A stretch of DNA of 64,000 bases from Paraburkholderia sp. BCC1884 (GTDB lineage: Bacteria; Pseudomonadota; Gammaproteobacteria; Burkholderiales; Burkholderiaceae): the NCBI RefSeq assembly GCF_900996225.1, contig NZ_CAAJGL010000079.1, positions 62,001 through 126,000 on the forward strand, read 5' to 3'. The notes beneath the pieces are model-generated. The model did no database searches and was not told the DNA's origin. It was given only the letters and a program-made list of their open reading frames with translations. The position numbers were made by a program, and so were the translations under genes. This document shows positions 15,011 to 21,155 of this stretch, one piece after another. Each line of letters begins with the position of its first letter. Positions within the stretch are counted from its first letter, which is position 1.

Positions 15011-15643
15011 ATGACACTTATGAAGCAATCGGAATTCGCCGAACTCTGCAAGGTTTCGCGAGCCGCCGTGACGAACTGGCGGAACGCTGGTGAGCTGGTC
15101 ATGGCAGGCACGCTGGTCGATGTCGAGGCAACGCACACCAGAATGCTCCGGCACCGGAAAGGGGGCTCGCCGATGACCGGCTTGCGCGTAGGTGGCGTCC
15201 TGCTTGGCGCTGCCGATTCGGCCGATGTGACAGTGCCGCCTGACGCAGCGCCCGTAACTGCACTTGAGAAATTGATCCGCCCCGGCGAATCCGCGGAGCA
15301 GGCCGTTGCCCGCCTCGCGTCTCAGGGGCCCGACGAGATGAGCTTCGACGAGGCACGTCGGCTGAAGGAATACTGGCTGATGCGGCTGAACGAACTTGAG
15401 TACGACCAGAAGTCTCGCCGGGTGGCACTGATTGAGGACGTAGCCGCGTTGGTAGGGATGCAGTTCGCAAGCGTGCGTACCCGATTGCGAGCAATTGGCC
15501 CAAACTACGGACCGCAGTTGGCTCGCCTCAAGACTCCCGAGCAGGCTTCCGCCTTCATCAGTGAGGTCATCGATCAGGCGCTTGAAGAGTTGACTGCCGA
15601 CCGCGACGATATGCAGTGGGAACTGCACGCCGACGCATCTTAA
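15011..15643 (+). CDS. Nu1-like terminase small subunit (paralogue A)
   Basis: 210 aa. The N-terminus MKQSEFAELCKVSRAAVTNW is a winged-helix/HTH domain as in Nu1-type packaging proteins, followed by a basic KGG linker. Residues ~105-150 (FDEARRLKEYWLMRLNELEY) form the long helix typical of Nu1 homologues. The start at 15011 aligns with the start of the paralogue at 16059. In satellites, a private small terminase redirects the helper packaging machinery to satellite DNA; here the gene is preceded by a dedicated box array. No large subunit is in the element. Confidence 0.75.
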   Translation: MTLMKQSEFAELCKVSRAAVTNWRNAGELVMAGTLVDVEATHTRMLRHRKGGSPMTGLRVGGVLLGAADSADVTVPPDAAPVTALEKLIRPGESAEQAVARLASQGPDEMSFDEARRLKEYWLMRLNELEYDQKSRRVALIEDVAALVGMQFASVRTRLRAIGPNYGPQLARLKTPEQASAFISEVIDQALEELTADRDDMQWELHADAS

Positions 15644-15701
15644 CGACCAGCACCCTTCCACTGAAGCATCTGCCAACCCTTAGACATCGAGAAAAATACA
15701 C

Positions 15702-15971
15702 ATGACGACCATTCCGAACGACGACACAAACGACAAATCAGCGTACCAGCCCGAACCCGTCGAAACCGCTGGTGCCGTTGCATTCAAGGCAGCTCTGGCT
15801 CAAGCTCGCAAAGACGGATTCGCTATCACACCCGCTGATCGCGAGCACATGCGTCTTCGGGCAATTCCTCTCGGCCTTGCTGATCGCCTAGCGCAAATGA
15901 GCGACCCAGCCGCCATCGCTGCAGTTTTGCTGCAAGCGATCAATAAAGCCTTGGATAGCAGCAAGGACTAG
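15702..15971 (+). CDS. Small hypothetical protein between the two Nu1-like genes
   Basis: 89 aa, helical, with an acidic disordered N-terminus and a hydrophobic C-terminal half (GLADRLAQMSDPAAIAAVLLQAI). No family recognised. It is 58 bp after paralogue A and is followed by a strong terminator, so it forms one transcript with paralogue A. Confidence 0.6.
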   Translation: MTTIPNDDTNDKSAYQPEPVETAGAVAFKAALAQARKDGFAITPADREHMRLRAIPLGLADRLAQMSDPAAIAAVLLQAINKALDSSKD

Positions 15972-16001
15972 GGCCTCGCATTCCATCCCCGCGGCGACGG
16001 C

Positions 16002-16029
16002 AGAGGAGCAGCACCGCTCCTCTGTTTTT
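16002..16029 (+). terminator. Rho-independent terminator
   Basis: AGAGGAGC (16002-16009) and GCTCCTCT (16016-16023), loop AGCACC, then GTTTTTG. Separates the two Nu1-like genes. Confidence 0.8.
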
Positions 16030-16058
16030 GCGAACCACACCTAACCACCGGTGATTCT

Positions 16059-16622
16059 ATGGCTCTTGTCAAACAATCCGAGTTTGCGGAACTGTGCGGC
16101 GTTTCACGGCCGGCTGTGTTCAACTGGAAAAAGGAAGGCAAGCTTGTGATGCGGGGCGATCTTGTCGATGTCGACGCTTCACTTGCGCAGCTCGGGCGCG
16201 TTCGCAAAGGCGGATCTCCAGTATCTGAGCTACCGGGGATGCCCAAGGTGGTAGAGATAGCACTCGAGCCCGGCGAGACGGTTGACGATGCCGCCCAACG
16301 CCTCGTCGGCGAGATTGATGTCGATGCCACCAGCTTCGACGAGGCACGGCGCATCAAAGAGGTCTATCTCGCGCTGCTCAATCGACTTGAGTTCGAGCAA
16401 AAGTCGGGGGCGCTCATTGATTTGGAACTTGCCACGTCGATCCTATTCGAGACCGCCCGCGCGGCGCGCGACGCCTGGCTAAACTGGCCAGCCAAGTTTG
16501 CACCCCTGATCGCCTCGGAGCTTGGCGTCGAGGCGGACAAGGTGACGGACGTGCTGACCGGGTACGTGCATCGGCAGATCAGTGCGCTCGGCGAACCGCA
16601 AGCCGATTTCTCGGAGCGCTGA
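16059..16622 (+). CDS. Nu1-like terminase small subunit (paralogue B)
   Basis: 187 aa. The same layout as paralogue A: KQSEFAELCGVSRPAVFNW winged helix, KGGSPV linker, then FDEARRIKEVYLALLNRLEFEQKSG helix. The first ~50 residues are the closest part between the two, while the C-terminal halves diverge strongly (here with NWPAKFAPLIASELG). Similar DNA-binding heads with different C-termini could recognise a shared site while contacting different partners, for instance different helper large subunits. No box array precedes this copy. Confidence 0.75.
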   Translation: MALVKQSEFAELCGVSRPAVFNWKKEGKLVMRGDLVDVDASLAQLGRVRKGGSPVSELPGMPKVVEIALEPGETVDDAAQRLVGEIDVDATSFDEARRIKEVYLALLNRLEFEQKSGALIDLELATSILFETARAARDAWLNWPAKFAPLIASELGVEADKVTDVLTGYVHRQISALGEPQADFSER

Positions 16623-16647
16623 GACCCAATTTCCGGACAGCCGTAAT

Positions 16648-17109
16648 TCAGGGCGCGAAAGCAATCTTTACAAAGGGGACGATACCAACTATGAAGCTGA
16701 TCGCGGAAGCCGTCCCGATTGCACCGGCAACTTTAAAGCCAATTCTCCCGGCACTTACATCCTCGAATAGTTTTTCGGCTGTACGCTTCTGCTGGTCGAA
16801 TTCGGTGATTCGCTTGCCAATCTCGCGCGATCTAGCTTGATACGCCAGGGTGTTGATATGCATGTCCAGTACCGCTAGGAGCAGACCAACGGTGAATGCG
16901 ATGCTCGGAATCGAACCGATCTTAGTCGTGCTGTTGCTGGCATAAAGAGTGGCCGCCCCCGCTAGGCCAGCGCCATTTATAAAGGCCAAGTGTTTGACCG
17001 TTTCGAACGACCAGGTGGTCTGCTGGAGAATCATTTCTCTGCGCCACTCTAGTGCGAGGGATCGAATGGCTTTATGTTGATCGACCGCTTCCCTTATTTT
17101 CTCGTGCAT
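16648..17109 (-). CDS. Small three-segment membrane protein
   Basis: 153 aa from the ATG at 17109; the frame is open further upstream. An N-terminal charged helix (residues 1-36) is followed by predicted membrane segments at about 38-57, 65-88 and 125-150, with a basic coiled-coil-like linker between the last two (QARSREIGKRITEFDQQKR). No family recognised. Small membrane proteins encoded leftward at phage or satellite ends often act in superinfection exclusion or abortive infection, but nothing here proves that. Last gene of the leftward group. Confidence 0.65.
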   Translation of the reverse strand: MHEKIREAVDQHKAIRSLALEWRREMILQQTTWSFETVKHLAFINGAGLAGAATLYASNSTTKIGSIPSIAFTVGLLLAVLDMHINTLAYQARSREIGKRITEFDQQKRTAEKLFEDVSAGRIGFKVAGAIGTASAISFIVGIVPFVKIAFAP

Positions 17110-17230
17110 ATGCGTCTTCGTGCCGTAGTTGAGATTTCTTCCGTGTTGTTCGCGACCGTTACGGTCGCCCCTACCGACAGCTTCGTAGCGTAGCCATCCG
17201 AATACCAAGTGGCCCGCGCGTCAAAGGCAG

Positions 17231-17434
17231 CTACAGTGCAATTTTCCATTTCGGAGACGTCTTCCTGCGCTCCTCCGGACGGCCGTTCACCTGCTCCCAC
17301 GTGATCATTGGGTGACCGTCTACCTTGCGCGGCGCCTTGATGCCCATTTGCCTCTCGATCCACCTCAACTGAGCGGCCCCCTGACGAAGGCCGCCCGTCA
17401 GCAGTACAAGTTCATCGTTTGTCAAAATTGTCAT
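17231..17434 (-). CDS. DUF4224-like small protein
   Basis: 67 aa. The pattern LTNDELVLLTGGLRQGAAQLRWIERQMGI followed by RKVDGHPMITWEQV is that of DUF4224 proteins (here quoted in two parts: DELVLLTG and AQLRWIERQMGI). Members are common next to phage integrases and may be excision or DNA-binding accessories. It is preceded by an inverted repeat, GACGATA/TATCGTC, at 17462-17492, and by a GTGACCGTA motif also found at 9952. Confidence 0.7.
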   Translation of the reverse strand: MTILTNDELVLLTGGLRQGAAQLRWIERQMGIKAPRKVDGHPMITWEQVNGRPEERRKTSPKWKIAL

Positions 17435-17461
17435 CGATCCGCCTCCGGTCAGAGCCTGGGT

Positions 17462-17492
17462 GACGATATGGCCACCGTGTGACCGTATCGTC
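17462..17492 (-). promoter_or_regulatory. Inverted repeat upstream of the DUF4224-like gene
   Basis: GACGATA (17462-17468) and TATCGTC (17486-17492) flank a 17-bp centre containing GTGACCGTA (17479-17487). Likely an operator for the leftward gene starting at 17434; shares its inner motif with the cluster at 9951. Confidence 0.45.
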
Positions 17493-17494
17493 TC

Positions 17495-17713
17495 CTATTG
17501 CTCGATATACATCCGCCATTCAGGGAACTGCTCGAAGAAGCTCTCGCTGACGTACACGAGATAGAGGATGGGCGAGCTCAGGTTAGTCGTCATACCGGGC
17601 TCGTTCGCGATTGTAAGGCGAGGGTCGACACCGCTGGAACTAGCCCAAGCGGTGAGGTCATCTGCGAAATCGGGAGCTTCCTCACGCGGCACACGCAATC
17701 TCATCGGCTTCAT
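17495..17713 (-). CDS. Small hypothetical protein
   Basis: 72 aa from ATG at 17713, with GAAGGGAAC upstream; a longer open frame exists to 17815. Sequence alternates short strands and helices, ending in an aromatic segment (SESFFEQFPEWRMYIEQ). Not recognised. Sits between the duplicated module and the DUF4224-like gene. Confidence 0.55.
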   Translation of the reverse strand: MKPMRLRVPREEAPDFADDLTAWASSSGVDPRLTIANEPGMTTNLSSPILYLVYVSESFFEQFPEWRMYIEQ

Positions 17714-17802
17714 GGTGTTCCCTTCGATATAGGACGTCTGAGCGGACATAATACAAAAATGAGCTGAATCGCGGCCGATGGCGAGGAGCATGCCCCCTCC
17801 GA

Positions 17803-18111
17803 CTAAGCGCTGCACAAACGCCGAAACGGATGGTTGGGCAGTGCAGCGGTATAGGCCTCAGCGTGGGCGCTGTAGTCTTCCATCCATTCTGTGAAATCGC
17901 TGTCGTGGGTTTCGCAGTTGTTGATGCCGAGCTGGGCGAGTCGCGCGGGCAAAGAACCGGCCGGCGCGGCCGCTTTGATTGCTTCGAAGATCGCGCATAC
18001 ATCCGCGAAGGATTGAGCGGCGTGAGCGAACAAGCCACTGGCCTTGTCGACACGGAATACGATGTCTTTGAGGTCAATCGGCTCAGTCGTTGTGTCGATT
18101 TTCTCAGGCAT
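17803..18111 (-). CDS. Hypothetical protein, duplicated in the element (copy 2)
   Basis: 102 aa. Nearly identical to the product at 5513-5845 through DFTEWMEDY, then diverging only at the last few residues, where this copy ends earlier. The first 35 nucleotides match exactly. The frame is open to 18162, but the start at 18111 is set by the other copy. Its start overlaps the preceding stop by the same 8 bases as in copy 1. Confidence 0.75.
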   Translation of the reverse strand: MPEKIDTTTEPIDLKDIVFRVDKASGLFAHAAQSFADVCAIFEAIKAAAPAGSLPARLAQLGINNCETHDSDFTEWMEDYSAHAEAYTAALPNHPFRRLCSA

Positions 18112-18307
18112 GCGCCACCCCGTCGGCAATGCGGTTGATCTGGCCAGCGAGATCCGCCGCAAGCTCGAGCACCGAGTCCTGCAGCACCTCTGTCAGGCCA
18201 CTGAACTGCTCAAAACCGGCGCCGTAGCACATGTTGAGCAGCGCTTCGAGCTGCTGGGCCTTCGCGCCGATCGTCGACAGCCTGTCGGTCAAAGCGAACT
18301 TATCCAT
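18104..18307 (-). CDS. Small hypothetical protein, duplicated in the element (copy 2)
   Basis: 67 aa. Shares the core IGAKAQQLEALLNMCYGAGF with the product at 5311-5520; the N-terminal ten residues differ. Overlaps the preceding gene (18300-18533) by 8 bases. The recurrent 8-base overlaps suggest termination-reinitiation coupling throughout this leftward operon. Confidence 0.7.
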   Translation of the reverse strand: MDKFALTDRLSTIGAKAQQLEALLNMCYGAGFEQFSGLTEVLQDSVLELAADLAGQINRIADGVAHA

Positions 18308-18533
18308 GGCACGCCTCCGCGAAGCAATCGGCTGCCGACGCGGCGCGTTCGCCGTAATTTGCAGTCAACTCTGAGCCGATCTGAGCGAGCAGAAACGCTT
18401 CAGCCGGATCACCCAAACCGCTCATCTTTTCCAAGATGCCAAATAGCGCATTCGCCTGATTCAACGCTACTACGGCTGCGGTCAGTTCGTTCGCCGCCCG
18501 CGCCCTGCACAATTCTTCTATGTCCTGCATCAT
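18300..18533 (-). CDS. Small hypothetical protein, first gene of the leftward operon
   Basis: 77 aa from ATG at 18533 (MMQDIEELCRARAANEL). Helical, Ala-rich, no family recognised. It occupies the position held by the 152-aa gene in the left copy of the module but is not similar to it. Its upstream region is shared with the divergent Arc-like gene. Confidence 0.6.
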   Translation of the reverse strand: MMQDIEELCRARAANELTAAVVALNQANALFGILEKMSGLGDPAEAFLLAQIGSELTANYGERAASAADCFAEACHG

Positions 18534-18629
18534 CGCCAGTCTTCCGTGTGTGTCTCGGCCCGTCGCCGAATCGATACGCATTCTGGCCTACCCGCAGCTC
18601 AATCGATTCATCGAAAAGGCATCCATTTG

Positions 18630-18668
18630 GGTGGCATTTGAGTGGCTAAATAAGTGTGATATGGCACC
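18630..18668. promoter_or_regulatory. Imperfect operator between the leftward operon and the Arc-like gene
   Basis: GGTGGCAT (18630-18637) and ATGGCACC (18661-18668) are complementary at seven of eight positions, with an AT-rich centre. The site lies in the only intergenic region between the divergent operons, where a repressor would control both. Confidence 0.4.
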
Positions 18669-18697
18669 TAAATTGCGCCGTCGCTAGAATCGCGACT

Positions 18698-19066
18698 ATG
18701 CCAGCAGATACGATCACCAAGACGTCCGTGCGTCTCCCCAAGACGCTCCACGCCGAACTCGAGAAGGCGGCTGAAGCCGCGGGCCTAACCGTTAATGGGG
18801 AGATGGTTTATCGGCTGCAACACGACCCGCGAGGCGAGTCTGCGCGGGCGGTCTTGGCGGAAATCGAAAAGAGAGACGAGGCAATTACTAACTCGCTCCG
18901 AAAGCAGAACGCTGCTCTATGGGGTGTCATCGACCGAGCGGACGGCGTATTGGAGCATGTTGTCGCTGCGATGGCTCAGGTAAAGCCCGGCACGGATGCC
19001 GCAGCGCTGAAGCGGGAAGTGGAGTTTTCCCGCGAGCTGATCAATGCCATCAGGGCGCATCGATAG
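18698..19066 (+). CDS. Arc-like ribbon-helix-helix repressor
   Basis: 122 aa. Residues ~5-45 (TKTSVRLPKTLHAELEKAAE then GLTVNGEMVYRLQ) are an Arc/Mnt-type RHH domain: the strand TSVRLP contacts the major groove and the two helices dimerise. The rest is a helical tail. An in-frame ATG at 18656 exists, but 18698 gives the family start. A TAGAAT -10-like hexamer at 18685-18690 places transcription start almost on the ATG, so the mRNA may be leaderless. Probably represses the divergent operon and itself. Confidence 0.8.
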   Translation: MPADTITKTSVRLPKTLHAELEKAAEAAGLTVNGEMVYRLQHDPRGESARAVLAEIEKRDEAITNSLRKQNAALWGVIDRADGVLEHVVAAMAQVKPGTDAAALKREVEFSRELINAIRAHR

Positions 19067-19183
19067 GGTCGGTTTTAGCCGCCTCGGAATAACATCAAAC
19101 TGGCGGGGAGGGGCGAAGAAGGAGCTTCGGCGCTTTTTTCGTTTACTTGCCGCGCGACTAGGTTAGGCGGAACTGACGGCCGA

Positions 19184-19210
19184 AGCCGACCCTGTGAGGT
19201 CGGCTTTTTC
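19184..19210 (+). terminator. Rho-independent terminator after the Arc-like gene
   Basis: AGCCGACC (19184-19191), loop CTGTGA, GGTCGGCT (19198-19205), then TTTTC. A weaker hairpin with six Ts lies at about 19114-19139. The rest of 19067-19506 holds only the palindromes before the toxin gene. Confidence 0.85.
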
Positions 19211-19331
19211 ATGGGCCGAACAATCCGGCATCAACGCTGCCGTTAGACGGGGATCGGGAGCAGCAATCCTTACGTGGGAAAGACCGCACAGAACGGTTGG
19301 GTATCTTTCCTTCGGCGAATCGTTGGGCTAC

Positions 19332-19345
19332 TCTGTATATACAGA
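19332..19345. promoter_or_regulatory. Palindromic operator TCTGTATATACAGA upstream of the toxin-antitoxin pair
   Basis: A perfect 14-bp palindrome. A second copy of its core, CTGTATATACA, is at 19465-19475, 32 bases before the toxin start. Two related sites in front of a TA operon fit autoregulation by the RHH antitoxin. Confidence 0.6.
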
Positions 19346-19506
19346 ATGACGTACCGATCAACGATCCTCCTGCGCTAGCTTGTGCAATATTCATCCATTT
19401 TTATTGGGATTTTGGGTGTTTTCTTCTTGATATTGCAAATTTCTGCTATGGACTCATATGAAGACTGTATATACAATCTCGGTCCTGACAGTGACGCGGA
19501 GCGACC

Positions 19507-19812
19507 GTGGCGCAGAATTCGACCCCAAATTTGCAAATATCTCCCAGCGTTCAGGCGAAGTTGGCTGGGAAAACCCCGCCGGTAAAGCGGGACGAGATCC
19601 TACAGTGCTTTGCGAATCGAGAGGGTAAGTTTCTCTTAGATACTCGGGAGGATCACCAATCCGATCCCCCCACGCGATGGTTCATCGCGGAGACCAATTT
19701 CGGCCGAAAACTGAAGATCGCGTTCATCGCGCGCGGGCAGGTAGTCACAATTCGCACCGCTTACGACCCGAACGAAGATGAACTGCGGATCTACAGTAAG
19801 TACGCTATGTAA
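19507..19812 (+). CDS. Putative toxin of a BrnT-like toxin-antitoxin pair
   Basis: 101 aa, GTG start with GGAG six bases upstream. The core TRWFIAETNFGRKLKIAFI, followed by RTAYDPNEDELRIYSKYA (in outline: WFIAETNFGR, then AYDPNEDELRIY), matches small proteins often annotated as ADP-ribosyl-dinitrogen-reductase hydrolase-like, which have a BrnT-like RNase fold. The first 25 residues look disordered. Always paired with an RHH antitoxin as here, 22 bp downstream. Toxin-first order matches brnTA. Confidence 0.65.
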   Translation: MAQNSTPNLQISPSVQAKLAGKTPPVKRDEILQCFANREGKFLLDTREDHQSDPPTRWFIAETNFGRKLKIAFIARGQVVTIRTAYDPNEDELRIYSKYAM

Positions 19813-19834
19813 GCAATCTAGATAGGAGTTCGAC

Positions 19835-20233
19835 ATGAGCAAAGCCCCACGAATCCCGGCAAGCGACGAAGCATGGGACGAGGGTCTGCTGGGTCGCGAA
19901 GAGCAGTTCGTTGCTGTTGATGAGGGACAGGATTTCGCAGACCTCGACGCTGGCCTCGATCTACAATTGATTTCAATTCGCTTGTCCAAGAGCCTCATTG
20001 ACGATTTCAAGGCCATCGCCCAGATCCATGGTCTCGGGTACCAGCCGCTAATGAGACAGGCGTTGCACCGTTTTGCCGAGGGGGAGAAGAAGATGCTTCT
20101 CCAAGCAGCGGCAAGCGAGCACATTAAAAATCAGAGGCAGCGAGAAGCCGATCGCGCAAAGCAAAAGGCCGAAAAGGCTGCGAGCGGCCGTGGGCCGATG
20201 GACAAACGTCCCCGAGAGAAAAAGGCGGCGTGA
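19835..20233 (+). CDS. RHH (BrnA/CopG-type) antitoxin
   Basis: 132 aa. An acidic N-terminus (DEGQDFADLDAGLD) precedes LQLISIRLSKSLIDDFKAIAQ and GLGYQPLMRQAL, a ribbon-helix-helix motif of the BrnA/CopG antitoxin group. The basic C-terminal tail (~45 residues, RQREADRAKQKAEKAA) may bind DNA or nucleic acid. GATAGGAG lies upstream of ATG 19835. Located close to attR, where it would help retain the element. Confidence 0.7.
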   Translation: MSKAPRIPASDEAWDEGLLGREEQFVAVDEGQDFADLDAGLDLQLISIRLSKSLIDDFKAIAQIHGLGYQPLMRQALHRFAEGEKKMLLQAAASEHIKNQRQREADRAKQKAEKAASGRGPMDKRPREKKAA

Positions 20234-20256
20234 CCCCTCGCTGTTATGTCCGTTAA

Positions 20257-20285
20257 CAAAGCCTGCAGAACGCAGGCTTTGCCCA
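20257..20285 (+). terminator. Hairpin terminator after the antitoxin gene
   Basis: CAAAGCCTGC (20257-20266) and GCAGGCTTTG (20272-20281) form a perfect 10-bp stem with loop AGAAC. The following T-run is poor, so efficiency is uncertain. Confidence 0.6.
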
Positions 20286-20386
20286 TTTCGGCCCTAATGA
20301 TCGTGTCGACGGATTTGGAGGGTTGGTTGGTGGGTACGATTCCTCAATAAGCCGGAAACCGCCGCCAAATATAGGCCTTTGGGGGA

Positions 20387-20401
20387 CCGTCTCTCCGCCA
20401 G
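20387..20401 (+). repeat. attR: second copy of the 15-bp repeat
   Basis: CCGTCTCTCCGCCAG, identical to 1126-1140. It marks the right end of the element. The remaining upstream part of the tRNA is absent, as expected for the displaced 3' fragment. Confidence 0.9.
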
Positions 20402-20412
20402 AATCAGATGAT

Positions 20413-20452
20413 AAGCCGTTGAATCTATAAGGATTCAGCGGCTTTTTGTTTT
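20413..20452 (+). terminator. Displaced native terminator of the tRNA-Ser transcript
   Basis: GCCGTTGAATC and GATTCAGCGGC pair (one G-U) around TATAAG, followed by TTTTTGTTTT. It starts 12 bases after attR, the position a tRNA terminator would hold before integration. The tRNA at 1049 now reads into the element instead. Confidence 0.75.
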
Positions 20453-20455
20453 CTG

Positions 20456-21155
20456 GCTCACAAAGCGACTATCAAACGTCGCATCCTCAACCGTCCGTGG
20501 CTTTTCGCTCGTCCGTCTAGCAGCATTCCAGCAATGTGGCATGTGGTCGAGCCGAACAAAGCATGGAAGTTGTCCTCGCGGCAAGTGGCTACTGGCGCAA
20601 ATCTGTCGGTGATCGGCGGGTCGCTGAACTACGAGTCGACGCAGACAACGGCGATCGACGCGCGCCTGTGGATGACACCGGTAAGAGAGTCCATGCAGAC
20701 AGCGGCGACAGCGACGCTGGCGGCAGCCGGCCTGAATAGCAAGAGCCCGGAAGATAATGAAATTTCGAGTTGCGAGTGACTTCGGTTTTGAATCGAATGA
20801 TCGTTACGAGGGAAAGTTGCGCGGCCACTTCAAGGCGGGGACTGCCACGTTTGTCAGGCAGAGTGCGGCCGGTAGCGGACCTTCGAGGCCGCAATGAAGA
20901 TCGTGAACAATCTGCTCGATCGCGGCCGTCTGATCGTACGGCCCAACCGAACGTCGGACCAATGAACGAACTGCAGCTTCAAACCAGCCGGTTTCTACTT
21001 TAGAAGACTTCGGCGATCTGATGCGCGTGCGATTTTCGATGCTTGCGCGCAGGACGATCGCGGGCGCAAAATAAATTGGATCGGCCGCGTTAGTGGCAAC
21101 TGAATCTCCTGGCGTCATCAGTGGGTCGTGGCGAGGAATTCTGATCTGCGCACCG
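20456..21155. other. 700 bp without a convincing gene; possible gene remnants
   Basis: Two overlapping ORFs at 20534-20779 do not resemble anything I know. A 46-codon ORF at 20757-20897 (MKFRVASDFGFES...) and a 23-codon ORF overlapping its stop by ATGA read more like protein but are too short to name. Most likely decayed coding sequence at the island junction. Confidence 0.4.

Larger units (their letters stand above)
1126..20401 (+). mobile_element. tRNA-Ser-integrated phage satellite-like element (~19.3 kb)
   Basis: Boundaries are the two 15-bp repeats. The integrase is the first gene inside the left end. Contents: integrase, AlpA-like regulator, PC4-like protein, primase/helicase, symmetric iteron array, tail-fibre gene, second tyrosine recombinase, two Nu1-like terminase small subunit paralogues, Arc-like repressor, and a toxin-antitoxin pair. 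No major capsid, portal, protease, large terminase, tail tube or lysis gene was seen, so autonomous virion formation is unlikely. The gene set is closest in logic to P4-like satellites and PICIs, but the tail-fibre gene and second recombinase are unusual for these. The order does not match any element I can name. Confidence 0.88.

Noticed and set aside
19332-19345. TCTGTATATACAGA as a LexA/SOS box.
   Set aside because: LexA needs CTGT-N8-ACAG; here the spacing is N4. The copy before the toxin gene fits TA autoregulation better.
1126-20401. The element as a complete prophage.
   Set aside because: No capsid, portal, large terminase, tail-tube, tape-measure or lysis gene could be recognised.
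20534-20779. Two overlapping ORFs after the tRNA terminator as genes.
   Set aside because: Neither has a recognisable family, good ribosome-binding site or convincing composition.
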